Below are positions 50,032 through 58,652 of a stretch of DNA of 64,000 nucleotides, in pieces. Source of the stretch: Altibacter lentus. GTDB lineage: Bacteria > Bacteroidota > Bacteroidia > Flavobacteriales > Flavobacteriaceae. Position 1 is the first letter of the stretch; each line of letters starts with the position of its first letter. The notes beneath the pieces were generated by a model that made no database searches, was not told the origin of the DNA, and was given only the letters and a program-made list of their open reading frames with translations. The stretch lies in NCBI RefSeq assembly GCF_000746845.1, contig NZ_KN050846.1, positions 813,394-877,393 on the forward strand, read 5' to 3'. The position numbers and the translations under genes were made by a program.

Positions 50032-51357
50032 ATGAACGAAACCCTTCTGCTTTTCATCATTGCCTTCGTTTGCCTGTTTATAGGCGCTTTTGTTGGAAAT
50101 CTATTTGCCCGTATGCGCAGCAAGAATGAAACTACGGCCCTCGAAGCACGTTTAGAACAATTAAAACAACAAGAAAAGAACCAGAACGAGCGTCTGGAGG
50201 TCGCCTTACTTGAAAAGGAAAATATTCGAAAGGAGAAAGAATTTCTAAATGTTGAACTCGCAAAGCGTAATGCGGCCTTCGAAAATCTCGACCTGAAGAA
50301 TAAAGAACAGAAAGCCGAAGTAGAAAAGCTTCAGGAGAAATTTACCAAAGAATTCGAGAATCTTGCCAATAAGATTTTGGATCACAAATCGGAGAAGTTT
50401 ACCAAACAGAACAAGGAGAATCTGGATGGGATCTTAAAACCGCTTCAGGAAAAAATAGACAAGTTCGAAAAAAGAGTTGAAGACAGCCATAAAGAGAGTA
50501 TCGACCGCCATGCGATGCTTCGCCAACAGATTATTGGATTAAAGGAGCTTAATGAACAAATGAGCAAAGAAGCGACCAACCTTACCAAAGCCTTGAAAGG
50601 CGACAGTAAGATACAGGGAAATTGGGGGGAACTGGTATTGGAACGGGTATTGGAAAAGAGCGGATTGGAAAAGGATCGTGAATATTTCATTCAGAACAGT
50701 TTTACGAATGACGAAGGGCGACGCATATTACCGGATGTTGTTTTGCACCTTCCGGACAACAAGAAAATGATCATCGATTCTAAGGTCTCTCTGGTCGCTT
50801 ACGAACGTTTTGTGAATGAAGACGAAGAAGATGATCGCGCTCGCTACCTAAGGGACCACATTGCTTCTTTGAAGAAACATATCGATCAACTAAGTGCTAA
50901 AAACTATCAGGACATCTATAAGATCGAGAGTCCGGATTTTGTACTTCTGTTTATCCCAATAGAACCCGCATTTGCCGTAGCTTTAAATCAGGACAACAGC
51001 CTGTATAACTGGGCTTTCGAAAAGAACATTGTTATCGTCACGCCATCTACCCTATTAGCTACCCTACGTACGGTTGACAGTATGTGGACCAATGAAAAAC
51101 AACAGCAGAATGCGTTAGAGATCGCGACACAGGCCGGACGTCTATACGACCAGTTTGTCAATCTAACCGAAGATCTTATTAAAGTGGGTAACCAATTAAA
51201 TACAGTCAAGGGAAGTTACGATTCTACCATGAAGAAATTGACGGGCAAAGGGAATCTTATTACCCGAGTCGAAAAATTAAAAAGGCTTGGTTCCAAAGCA
51301 AGTAAGTCCATGAACGATAAACTTCTAAAGAAAGCTGAAGATGAAAACGAGAGTTAA
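50032..51357 (+). CDS. rmuC: DNA recombination protein RmuC
   Basis: A 441-residue protein with an N-terminal membrane helix (about 4-25), a long coiled coil (about 30-185) and the RmuC nuclease-like domain: GNWGELVLERVLEKSGLEKDREYF, then LPDNKKMIIDSKVSLVAYERFV and FLL-like blocks up to PSTLLATLRTVDSMW. RmuC limits inversions at short inverted repeats. A -7-like TATCTTTA lies at 50008-50015. Start at ATG 50032. Confidence 0.94.
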   Translation: MNETLLLFIIAFVCLFIGAFVGNLFARMRSKNETTALEARLEQLKQQEKNQNERLEVALLEKENIRKEKEFLNVELAKRNAAFENLDLKNKEQKAEVEKLQEKFTKEFENLANKILDHKSEKFTKQNKENLDGILKPLQEKIDKFEKRVEDSHKESIDRHAMLRQQIIGLKELNEQMSKEATNLTKALKGDSKIQGNWGELVLERVLEKSGLEKDREYFIQNSFTNDEGRRILPDVVLHLPDNKKMIIDSKVSLVAYERFVNEDEEDDRARYLRDHIASLKKHIDQLSAKNYQDIYKIESPDFVLLFIPIEPAFAVALNQDNSLYNWAFEKNIVIVTPSTLLATLRTVDSMWTNEKQQQNALEIATQAGRLYDQFVNLTEDLIKVGNQLNTVKGSYDSTMKKLTGKGNLITRVEKLKRLGSKASKSMNDKLLKKAEDENES

Positions 51358-51512
51358 TGTCGCATAGCTACAACAATAGGGAAGTTGAAGTTCTGTGGTG
51401 CGCATAAAGGAATCATTCTAGGTATTCGGTCTTATTGATAGTTAATTGAAAATTAATTCAACGTCCACACCTAAAAGATTTACTTAACTTTACAATCCTT
51501 AAGCCACACCCC

Positions 51513-51881
51513 ATGAAAAAGATCCTCTTCATCATATTAGGAAGTATTCTCGCGCTATATTTAATATATTTTGCGTTTGTTGCTTTTGTACCATATAGCG
51601 AAGGTACGCGTGCCGGGGAATTAATTAAGTTTAGTCATAAAGGTGTTATCGTAAAGACTTGGGAAGGCGAGATAAGTCAGGGAATTAGCGGTGCCCAGAT
51701 CTTTGAATTTTCAGTGCTGGATAGAGAAGAAGAGGTAATCTCCAAACTACAAGAATTTCAAGGGCGGTATGTAAAACTTACGTATGTAGAACGTTTTGAC
51801 ACCTTCTTTTTCTGGGGGGACACAAACTATTTTATCACCAAAGTGGAAGAAGAACAATCACCTCATTTCAACAGGAACTAA
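51513..51881 (+). CDS. Small membrane-anchored protein of unknown function
   Basis: A 122-residue protein with one N-terminal hydrophobic helix (about 3-25), then a beta-rich domain with the pattern GTRAGELIKFSHKGVIVKTWEG and YVKLTYVERF. Its relatives in flavobacteria are, as I recall, mislabelled as 6-phosphogluconate dehydrogenase; no dehydrogenase motif is present. A -7-like TAACTTTA (51485-51492) lies upstream. In the 155-base gap before it I see no other signal. Confidence 0.75.
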   Translation: MKKILFIILGSILALYLIYFAFVAFVPYSEGTRAGELIKFSHKGVIVKTWEGEISQGISGAQIFEFSVLDREEEVISKLQEFQGRYVKLTYVERFDTFFFWGDTNYFITKVEEEQSPHFNRN

Positions 51882-51926
51882 CATCATTTAACTTTTCATG
51901 AACTTTTCCTTCAACTTAGTATTATG

Positions 51927-52499
51927 CTATTTCTTTATGAGTTTTGTAGTGGCCTGAAGATTTCCCGCTCTCACTTTTACAAAATACACACCCGTATTGA
52001 GGTAAGAGACATTTAAGTAGGTATAGGTGCCCTCGCCTATTCCTTGACCCACTTTTTTCCCTGTAATATCATAAATTTCATAGGAATCAAATCTAAAAAG
52101 TGATGCGATCATTAACTCGCTGGAAACAGGATTAGGGTATAGCTTGATGTTTTTCGCAAACTTTTCTTCGACAGAGAGCGATGGCTCTACCGTAATGGTA
52201 CCTGTCATGTTTGGGTGGACGTCACACGAATAAGGGTTGGATCCCACAACTGTAAATGTTTGTGAAAATTCGGTTCCCATTCCTGTGAGAATCCCACTAT
52301 CGAACATTTCGGCGCTACCGGGTTGGGAAGTGACACTATGCGGAACACCATTCGCCCAGATCCATTTCACCGTATCTCCCGTCTCAATGGTGAAGGTAGC
52401 AGCACCCCCAACACTTTGGTCCCAATCTACTTCAAATGTGGTTTGTGCAAAAAGTTGTGTAACAGACAATAAACAAAGAAGGATCGTAATTTTTTTCAT
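51927..52499 (-). CDS. Plastocyanin-like cupredoxin with type IX secretion sorting tail
   Basis: A 190-residue exported protein. The signal peptide ends near FAQ (about 19). A cupredoxin domain follows with the copper ligands His54 (GVPHSV), Cys92, His95 and Met98 (YSCDVHPNM). Residues about 118-190 form a Por secretion (type A) C-terminal domain: KLYPNPVSSELMIASL, YEIYDITGKKVGQ and GVYFVKVRAGNLQATTKLIKK, which directs it through the type IX system to the cell surface. ATG at 52499 is preferred over an in-frame upstream start at 52547 because of the signal peptide. Confidence 0.9.
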   Translation of the reverse strand: MKKITILLCLLSVTQLFAQTTFEVDWDQSVGGAATFTIETGDTVKWIWANGVPHSVTSQPGSAEMFDSGILTGMGTEFSQTFTVVGSNPYSCDVHPNMTGTITVEPSLSVEEKFAKNIKLYPNPVSSELMIASLFRFDSYEIYDITGKKVGQGIGEGTYTYLNVSYLNTGVYFVKVRAGNLQATTKLIKK

Positions 52500-52596
52500 A
52501 GGGATCATTTTTACGCATGATACAAGATACAATTTTAAAATTTGCATCTGTTTGTATAACAGGATGTTTTAATCAAACCCTACCTTCAGAAAAAAT

Positions 52597-52809
52597 CTAT
52601 CCTTTCTTGAAGAGCACCTTTTCCTGACTAAATTCATAAGCAGCATCCAACCACGGGAGCATTTCTGCCCATTCGGAAGCTTGATAATATCGTTTAGCAT
52701 AGACCTTTTTAGTTTTATAGACCAAGGAATTGTTGGGCAAGGGAGACGTCTTCGGGTAACGGATCTGATTTGCGTTGTGAGTAAGCGGCAATAGAGATAC
52801 AACCGGCAA
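52597..52809 (-). CDS. Small ORF with uncertain or damaged start, downstream of carB
   Basis: A TTG at 52809 opens a 70-codon frame with an ordinary protein composition (VYAKRYYQASEWAEMLPWLDA, ending KVLFKKG). Upstream in the same frame the codons read RIFIVFGLPVVSLLPLTHNANQ, which looks like a signal peptide, but the frame meets a TGA one codon before. That TGA overlaps an ATG at 52834 in another frame; removing one base (A at 52831) would join ATG to this frame. The ATG itself opens a different 39-codon frame. Either the start is TTG, or the gene is broken, or the base is an error. I do not recognise the protein. Confidence 0.5.
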   Translation of the reverse strand: MPVVSLLPLTHNANQIRYPKTSPLPNNSLVYKTKKVYAKRYYQASEWAEMLPWLDAAYEFSQEKVLFKKG

Positions 52810-52866
52810 GCCAAAAACAATAAAAATGCGTCATGAAAAAAGGTATGGGTCGTAAATATAAAAATA

Positions 52867-55719
52867 TTATTTACTTAAATACATCTTTCTTCGCGAATAT
52901 AGATCGTAAAAAGCGTCATCTTTCAAACTGTCAATAAACAAGATACTTTCTCCGGTACTCTTCATTTCCGGTCCTAGCTGCTTATTGACATTCGGGAATT
53001 TGTTGAAGCTAAATACGGGTTGCTTTATGGCATAGCCTTCCAATTGCGGATTGAATTCAAAGTCGGTTACTTTATTATGTCCTAGCATTACCTTGGTGGC
53101 ATAATTCACATACGGTTCTCCATAGGCTTTCGCAATAAAAGGTACGGTTCGCGAGGCGCGAGGATTTGCTTCAATGATATAGACCATATCATCCTTGATC
53201 GCAAACTGTATGTTGATTAGTCCCACTGTATTTAAGGCCAGTGCGATCTTTTTAGTGTGGTCCTTTATCTGCTGCATGACAAACTCACCAAGGTTGAACG
53301 GTGGTAATGTGGCGTTAGAATCCCCGGAGTGAATACCGCAAGGCTCAATGTGTTCCATGATCCCAATGATATACACGTTCTCTCCGTCACAAATGGCATC
53401 GGCTTCTGCTTCAATAGCTCCATCCAAGTAATGATCGAGTAGTAATTTGTTGTTGGGGATCTTTCGCAGAAGATCGACCACATGTTCTTCCAGTTCTTTT
53501 TTGTTGATCACGATCTTCATCCCTTGCCCGCCTAATACGTAGGAGGGTCTAATAAGCAATGGAAAATCCAATTGATCTGCCAATGCCAGAGCTTCATCGG
53601 TAGTTTCGGCCGTACCGAACTCAGGGTAGGGAATGTTGTTTTCTTTCAGTAAGCGAGAAAAGCTTCCACGGTCTTCTGCAAGATCAAGGGACTGATAACT
53701 GGTTCCCAAAACCTTTATTCCGTAGCGATCCAACTTCTCTGCTAATTTCAAAGCCGTCTGTCCCCCCAATTGCACGATCACTCCTTCCGGTTTTTCATGA
53801 CGAATAATATCGTAAATATGTTCCCAGAAAACAGGTTCGAAATATAATTTATCGGCGACATCGAAATCGGTAGAAACGGTTTCAGGGTTACAATTTATCA
53901 TGATCGTCTCATACCCGATCTCACTGGCAGCAAGTACCCCGTGTACGCAACAGTAATCGAACTCTATCCCCTGTCCTATTCTATTGGGTCCGGACCCAAG
54001 GACAATGATTTTCTTCTTATCGGTAACCACACTGTCATTCTCAGAATAGCGCGTACCGTCTTCGGTTTCCATCTCGTTTTCGAAAGTGGAATAATAATAG
54101 GGTGTTTCAGCTTTAAATTCGGCTGCACACGTATCCACCAATTTATAAACACGCTGTATGTTCATTTCATCGCGTTTCTTATACACTTGGCTTTCCAAAC
54201 ATTTTAGCATGTGTGCAATCTGGCGGTCTCCGTAACCTTTCTGTTTAGCTTCCAGAAGCAGTTCCCTCGGTAAGGTATCGAGTGTATACCGTGAAATTTC
54301 CTGTTCCAACATATATAACTCCTCATACTGCCGCAGGTACCACATATCGATCTTAGTGATCTCATGGATGCGGCTAAGGGGAATGCCAAGCTGAATGGCA
54401 TCGTAGATAACAAACACACGATCCCAACTGGCGTTTTTGAGCTTGTCCAGGATCTGTTCATAATTGGTATAACTTTTACCGTCTGCACCCAGTCCGTTTC
54501 GTTTTATTTCCAGTGATTGGGTAGCTTTATGCAAGGCTTCCTGGAAGGACCGTCCAATCCCCATCACTTCGCCAACGGCTTTCATTTGCAGTCCCAATGT
54601 TCTGTCTGATCCTTCAAACTTATCGAAGTTCCATCGAGGGATCTTCACGATAACATAATCCAGAGTAGGTTCGAATAAAGCAGAAGTCGATTTCGTTATT
54701 TGGTTCTGAAGTTCATCCAAGTGATAACCAATGGCCAATTTTGCAGCGATCTTCGCAATTGGGTAACCGGTCGCTTTTGAGGCTAGCGCCGAAGAACGAG
54801 ATACCCGCGGATTGATCTCAATTGCGATAATTTCTTCCTCATCATCTGGGCTCACTGCAAACTGCACATTACAACCACCGGCAAAATCTCCAATGCTTCG
54901 CATCATGTGTATAGCCATGTCACGCATTCTTTGAAAAGTACGATCGCTTAGCGTCATTGCCGGTGCTACCGTGATGGAATCTCCGGTATGGATTCCCATG
55001 GGGTCCATATTTTCGATCGTACATATGATCACTACATTATCGTTACGGTCTCGTAATAATTCCAGTTCGTATTCCTTCCACCCGATCATAGCCTTGTCGA
55101 TCATGACCTCATGGATAGGGGAAATTTCGAGTCCGTGTGAAAGTAGGTCATCGAAATCTTCGGTTCTGTATACAATGGATGCGCCGGCACCTCCCAAGGT
55201 ATACGATGCCCGTATCACCAATGGAAACCCAAACTCTTGAGCGATCTCCTTTCCCTTTAAGAAGGAAGTTGCTGTGGCTTGAGGAGCCATTTTTACACCA
55301 ATTTTCTCCATGAGTGTTCTAAATTTCTCACGGTCTTCGGTGATATTGATCGCATCAATATCAACACCAATTATTTTCACTCCAAAATCTTCCCAAATTC
55401 CTTTTTCATCGGCCTCGATACACAAGTTAAGAGCGGTTTGACCTCCCATAGTTGGTAATACCGCATCGATCTGTGGATGTTCTTTAAGTATCTTCAACAA
55501 CGATTTGGTTGTTAAGGGTAACAGATACACATGGTCTGCCATGGAGGGATCTGTCATGATGGTCGCCGGATTCGAATTGATGAGAACAGTTTCTATTCCA
55601 TCTTCACGAAGCGAGCGAAGTGCTTGCGAACCAGAATAGTCAAATTCACACGCTTGCCCAATGATGATGGGACCTGAACCAATAATTAAGATGGATTTTA
55701 AATTGGGATTCTTAGGCAT
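52867..55719 (-). CDS. carB: Carbamoyl-phosphate synthase large subunit, without MGS domain
   Basis: A 950-residue subunit that makes carbamoyl phosphate for pyrimidine and arginine synthesis. Two homologous ATP-grasp halves are clear: NPNLKSILIIGSGPIIIGQACEFDYSG at the start and KKIIVLGSGPNRIGQGIEFDYCC near 570. The second half ends at KQLGPEMKSTGESILFIDSL, and the gene stops soon after, so the C-terminal MGS-like allosteric domain (about 120 residues in Escherichia coli) is absent. carA is not in the window. It follows rpmH on the same strand, past a terminator. Confidence 0.95.
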   Translation of the reverse strand: MPKNPNLKSILIIGSGPIIIGQACEFDYSGSQALRSLREDGIETVLINSNPATIMTDPSMADHVYLLPLTTKSLLKILKEHPQIDAVLPTMGGQTALNLCIEADEKGIWEDFGVKIIGVDIDAINITEDREKFRTLMEKIGVKMAPQATATSFLKGKEIAQEFGFPLVIRASYTLGGAGASIVYRTEDFDDLLSHGLEISPIHEVMIDKAMIGWKEYELELLRDRNDNVVIICTIENMDPMGIHTGDSITVAPAMTLSDRTFQRMRDMAIHMMRSIGDFAGGCNVQFAVSPDDEEEIIAIEINPRVSRSSALASKATGYPIAKIAAKLAIGYHLDELQNQITKSTSALFEPTLDYVIVKIPRWNFDKFEGSDRTLGLQMKAVGEVMGIGRSFQEALHKATQSLEIKRNGLGADGKSYTNYEQILDKLKNASWDRVFVIYDAIQLGIPLSRIHEITKIDMWYLRQYEELYMLEQEISRYTLDTLPRELLLEAKQKGYGDRQIAHMLKCLESQVYKKRDEMNIQRVYKLVDTCAAEFKAETPYYYSTFENEMETEDGTRYSENDSVVTDKKKIIVLGSGPNRIGQGIEFDYCCVHGVLAASEIGYETIMINCNPETVSTDFDVADKLYFEPVFWEHIYDIIRHEKPEGVIVQLGGQTALKLAEKLDRYGIKVLGTSYQSLDLAEDRGSFSRLLKENNIPYPEFGTAETTDEALALADQLDFPLLIRPSYVLGGQGMKIVINKKELEEHVVDLLRKIPNNKLLLDHYLDGAIEAEADAICDGENVYIIGIMEHIEPCGIHSGDSNATLPPFNLGEFVMQQIKDHTKKIALALNTVGLINIQFAIKDDMVYIIEANPRASRTVPFIAKAYGEPYVNYATKVMLGHNKVTDFEFNPQLEGYAIKQPVFSFNKFPNVNKQLGPEMKSTGESILFIDSLKDDAFYDLYSRRKMYLSK

Positions 55720-55768
55720 TTTTTTTATTCCTTTTAAGATGCTGTAAAATTACGATACGACAGGGTAT

Positions 55769-55806
55769 AAAAAAAAGGTGTTGCTTTTAAAAACAACACC
55801 TTTTAT
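55769..55806 (-). terminator. Terminator of rpmH
   Basis: AAAAGGTGTTG (55773-55783) and CAACACCTTTT (55794-55804) form a perfect 11-bp stem with loop CTTTTAAAAA. On the minus strand it ends in T-rich sequence 20 bases after the rpmH stop and precedes carB. Confidence 0.85.
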
Positions 55807-55822
55807 TTAGTACTTATCAACA

Positions 55823-55984
55823 TTATTTTTTGTGACGCGTTTCAGAAGATACGGAAAGTTTCTTTCTACCTTTTGCTCTACGAGCCGCAAGTACTTTTCT
55901 ACCGTTTACAGACGCCATACGCTCTCTAAAACCGTGTTTGTTTCTTCTCTTCCTTTTTGATGGCTGAAATGTTCTTTTACTCAT
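55823..55984 (-). CDS. rpmH: 50S ribosomal protein L34
   Basis: A 53-residue, highly basic protein: it starts [20 protein letters not shown] and continues with [22 protein letters not shown], the L34 signature; the C-terminus is nine residues longer than the shortest bacterial L34. It is too short for many automatic ORF filters. A two-element promoter lies at 56100-56129 on the minus strand. rnpA and dnaA, often adjacent in other phyla, are not next to it here. Confidence 0.96.
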   Translation of the reverse strand: MSKRTFQPSKRKRRNKHGFRERMASVNGRKVLAARRAKGRKKLSVSSETRHKK

Positions 55985-56099
55985 TTTCTAGTGCTTTATC
56001 TTCTGAAAAATCTTTTCTTATGTTTTATGCAAATTCTTAGAATAGTCCCGAATTTACCTGCCGAAGCAATTACATAACAATGTTTTGCGTAGGCGGGTG

Positions 56100-56129
56100 C
56101 AAATATACAATCATTTTTTACTTTCCCAA
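56100..56129 (-). promoter_or_regulatory. Two-element promoter of rpmH
   Basis: On the minus strand, TTTG (ending at 56127) and TATATTTG (56107 to 56100) are 19 bases apart. The leader to the ATG is about 110 bases long. Confidence 0.7.
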
Positions 56130-56163
56130 ACGGAAAACATAAAATATTTTTGAATGTTTTTAG

Positions 56164-56171
56164 TACCTTTG
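56164..56171 (+). promoter_or_regulatory. Promoter -7 box (TACCTTTG)
   Basis: A perfect TAnnTTTG match lies 22 bases before the ATG at 56194 of the TPR-like membrane protein. No TTG occurs at the usual distance. Confidence 0.5.
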
Positions 56172-56193
56172 ACGCCCACAAAAAAAGGATTTC

Positions 56194-56763
56194 ATGTTCA
56201 ACAAAAATATCAAATTAGTATTAGCCGCATTGATCATTGCAGCTGCGGTCTGGCAGTTCGTAGAAGGGAATATTGGAAATGGCATCATGCTCATCCTCTT
56301 TTCGCTAATTTTCATTTTCCTGTACTATAAGAATGAGTTGATATTAATGGCCTTCTTGCGTCTTCGGAAACAAGATTTTCCGGGGGCAAAAAAATGGTTG
56401 GACCGTATTCAGGACCCGGAAGCAGCCCTAGTGAAGAAACAACAGGGCTATTACAATTACCTCAACGGCCTTATGATTTCCCAAACAAATATGAACGAAG
56501 CCGAAAAATACTTTAAAAAAGCGGTCTCTCTTGGCTTGAATATGGATGCAGACATGGCTATGACCAAATTAAATCTGGCCGGCATCGCTATGACCAAGAA
56601 CCGAAAGCGTGAAGCCGAACAACTTCTGGCCGAAGCCAAGAAGCTCGACAAGCACAACATGCTGGACGAGCAGATTAAAATGATGAAAGAACAAATGAAA
56701 CGTGTGGGACAACCCAGACAACAATTTGGCGGTGGACGCTCCGGACGAGGCGGCAGACGATAA
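56194..56763 (+). CDS. Membrane protein with TPR-like repeats and RG-rich tail
   Basis: A 189-residue protein with two N-terminal membrane helices (about 7-24 and 30-45), a helical TPR-like domain (about 55-165, with YYNYLNGLMISQTNMNEAEKYFKKAVSLG and AKKLDKHNMLDEQIKMM) and a glycine/arginine-rich end GGGRSGRGGRR. It is flavobacterial in style and appears to be a hypothetical of unknown role. It is divergent from rpmH. Confidence 0.78.
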   Translation: MFNKNIKLVLAALIIAAAVWQFVEGNIGNGIMLILFSLIFIFLYYKNELILMAFLRLRKQDFPGAKKWLDRIQDPEAALVKKQQGYYNYLNGLMISQTNMNEAEKYFKKAVSLGLNMDADMAMTKLNLAGIAMTKNRKREAEQLLAEAKKLDKHNMLDEQIKMMKEQMKRVGQPRQQFGGGRSGRGGRR

Positions 56764-56862
56764 CTCACTGAATTACATGCGATTTCTCCTACTAATGCTG
56801 GCTTTTTAACGAGTATTTTAGTACATTTAACGAATAGTTACGCAATAGCGATTAACAGTTAC

Positions 56863-56870
56863 TACTTTTG
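56863..56870 (+). promoter_or_regulatory. Promoter -7 box (TACTTTTG)
   Basis: A perfect TAnnTTTG match lies 17 bases before the ATG of the thioredoxin-fold gene at 56888. Confidence 0.5.
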
Positions 56871-56887
56871 TTTCACTTAATCTCACA

Positions 56888-57601
56888 ATGCGTATGGGTA
56901 GAAAACTACTACTTCTATTCTTATTGGTTTCTTTCTCTGTTCAATCTCAAAAAATTGAACCCGAAACCCTTTTTTCCCAGATGATAGGAAAAAACATTAA
57001 GAAATATACCCAAAAATCACAGCTGGCTTACGAAGAGAATGATTTTGAACGGGCTGAATTCCTGTTCGATTCCTTAATAAACAATGTGGTAAATAACAGC
57101 TTTATGGATAATTTTAAGGTGAAGAAATTATCCGGGCGCACCATAGAATTCTACAATTTCAAAAAGCCTATCTTTTTAATGACATACGCTTCCTGGTGTA
57201 CTCCGGGCGTAGGTGAAATCCCTGCGCTCAATGAGATCGCAGATGCCAATTATAAAGATGTGGACTTTGTGGTCCTTTATTGGGACAGCAAGGAAAACAT
57301 TAAAAAAATTGCAAAAGAATACAGCAAAAGAATAAAGATTGTGTATGTGGACGAAACAGAGAACACACATTGCCACATCGTACAGACCATGAAACACAGT
57401 CTTGGTTTTCCCACTTCGTTCTTCATCGATGACTCCAAAAAAATTGTAGACGTACGTCGCGGTGTTCTCTTGCCTTACAGTGAAGCCTACAATCTATCCT
57501 TCGAATTGAATTACAACGCTTTTTTAAACGGAATATCCCTTCTGAAAAATCCTCCTGCCTCGCTGGACGGCGTCGTTACGAAGGATCATCCAAAACCATA
57601 A
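56888..57601 (+). CDS. Exported thioredoxin-fold (TlpA-like) protein with one active-site cysteine
   Basis: A 237-residue protein with a signal peptide (ending VQSQ at about 21). A TlpA/redoxin-like thioredoxin domain spans about 90-220: FLMTYASWCTPGVGEIPALNEIAD, then VDFVVLYWDSKENIKKIA and GFPTSFFIDDSKKIVDVRRG with the cis-proline. The active site reads WCTPG rather than WCxxC, so the second cysteine is missing. A second start at codon 3 (ATG at 56894) is equally possible. It is probably a periplasmic redox-inactive or monothiol member. Confidence 0.82.
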   Translation: MRMGRKLLLLFLLVSFSVQSQKIEPETLFSQMIGKNIKKYTQKSQLAYEENDFERAEFLFDSLINNVVNNSFMDNFKVKKLSGRTIEFYNFKKPIFLMTYASWCTPGVGEIPALNEIADANYKDVDFVVLYWDSKENIKKIAKEYSKRIKIVYVDETENTHCHIVQTMKHSLGFPTSFFIDDSKKIVDVRRGVLLPYSEAYNLSFELNYNAFLNGISLLKNPPASLDGVVTKDHPKP

Positions 57602-57659
57602 GACATAGAACTGCATCCGAAGGGATTTCGTTGGTTCTCCTGTAAAGCAATTCAATGCT

Positions 57660-58592
57660 TTATTGTCCGGTATTGTAATATCCCTTTTCCGGAATTTCGA
57701 TCAAGTATTCCTTTCCTGAAGCATTTTTTAAGAACGTATCCCGCAACCACGGATTGTGGATCTTAAGGATCTTATAATTGATTCCGTGCGTCTTCGCAAA
57801 ATCGGCAAAATCGTCTACAGGGGTCGTCACCTTCACTTTGTATGTAGGCACCGGCTTGTAAAGGTCTTTATCTCTGTAGTTGAAGCCGTATTTTTTGGGG
57901 TTCGAAAGGATTTCTTTGAACGCCAAGATGCGAAACACATAACGACTTGTTTCATCGTTCAGTAAAAGATCGTAATAATCGTTATCTGTCTTTTGCCGTG
58001 TGATCTGCTTGTTCACACCTCCGTTACCGGCATTATAAGCTGCCGCTGCCAGGGTCCAGCTACCAAATCGCTCTTTTGATTTCTTTAGGTACTCTGCGGC
58101 CACTTCCGTAGCCATTTCTAAATTATAGCGCTCGTCTACGTAATCATTGATCTCAAGACCGTATTCCTTTCCGGTACTGCTCAAGAATTGCCAGAAACCA
58201 GCGGCTCCTGCAGGAGATCGTACGTTATCCAGACCACTTTCTGCGACTGCCAGATATTTAAAATCGTCGGGGAGGCCATGCTCTTTTAACAAGGGTTCGA
58301 TCACCGGAAAGTATTTATGTGCTCTTTTTATCATAAGCAGCATATTAGACTGCCAATATGTGTTCACCAACAATTCCCTGTCCAAACGTTCCCGTATGTC
58401 CGGTTCATTCAATGGTACGGGTTCCCCTGCAAATTCCATATATTCGGGAATAGGCAGCGCATACACATTGTAATCGTTTATCATTTTCTTCTCCAAGGTC
58501 TCATCGGTTGGGGCTTCCTGTACTGCATTTACACACAAGCTACTTACCCCAAAAAGTACCGTGACCAAACCAATTTTTGACAATATGCTCAT
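57660..58592 (-). CDS. Lytic transglycosylase (SLT/MltD-like)
   Basis: A 310-residue exported protein with a signal peptide (about 1-22). The SLT domain has the catalytic Glu in VAESGLDNVRSPAGAAGFWQF (about 112-132) and the AAAAYNAGNGGVNKQI block near 180. The C-terminal 60 residues contain a LysM-less tail with YKVKVTTPVDDFADFAKTHGINYKILKIHNPWL, a LysM-like peptidoglycan-binding pattern. It cleaves peptidoglycan with formation of anhydromuramic ends. Alone on its strand. Confidence 0.9.
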   Translation of the reverse strand: MSILSKIGLVTVLFGVSSLCVNAVQEAPTDETLEKKMINDYNVYALPIPEYMEFAGEPVPLNEPDIRERLDRELLVNTYWQSNMLLMIKRAHKYFPVIEPLLKEHGLPDDFKYLAVAESGLDNVRSPAGAAGFWQFLSSTGKEYGLEINDYVDERYNLEMATEVAAEYLKKSKERFGSWTLAAAAYNAGNGGVNKQITRQKTDNDYYDLLLNDETSRYVFRILAFKEILSNPKKYGFNYRDKDLYKPVPTYKVKVTTPVDDFADFAKTHGINYKILKIHNPWLRDTFLKNASGKEYLIEIPEKGYYNTGQ

Positions 58593-58652
58593 AACATCTA
58601 ATTTTCTTTAAAGATAAACATAAACCCGCCCTTTTAAAAGGGATAAGGAGCT

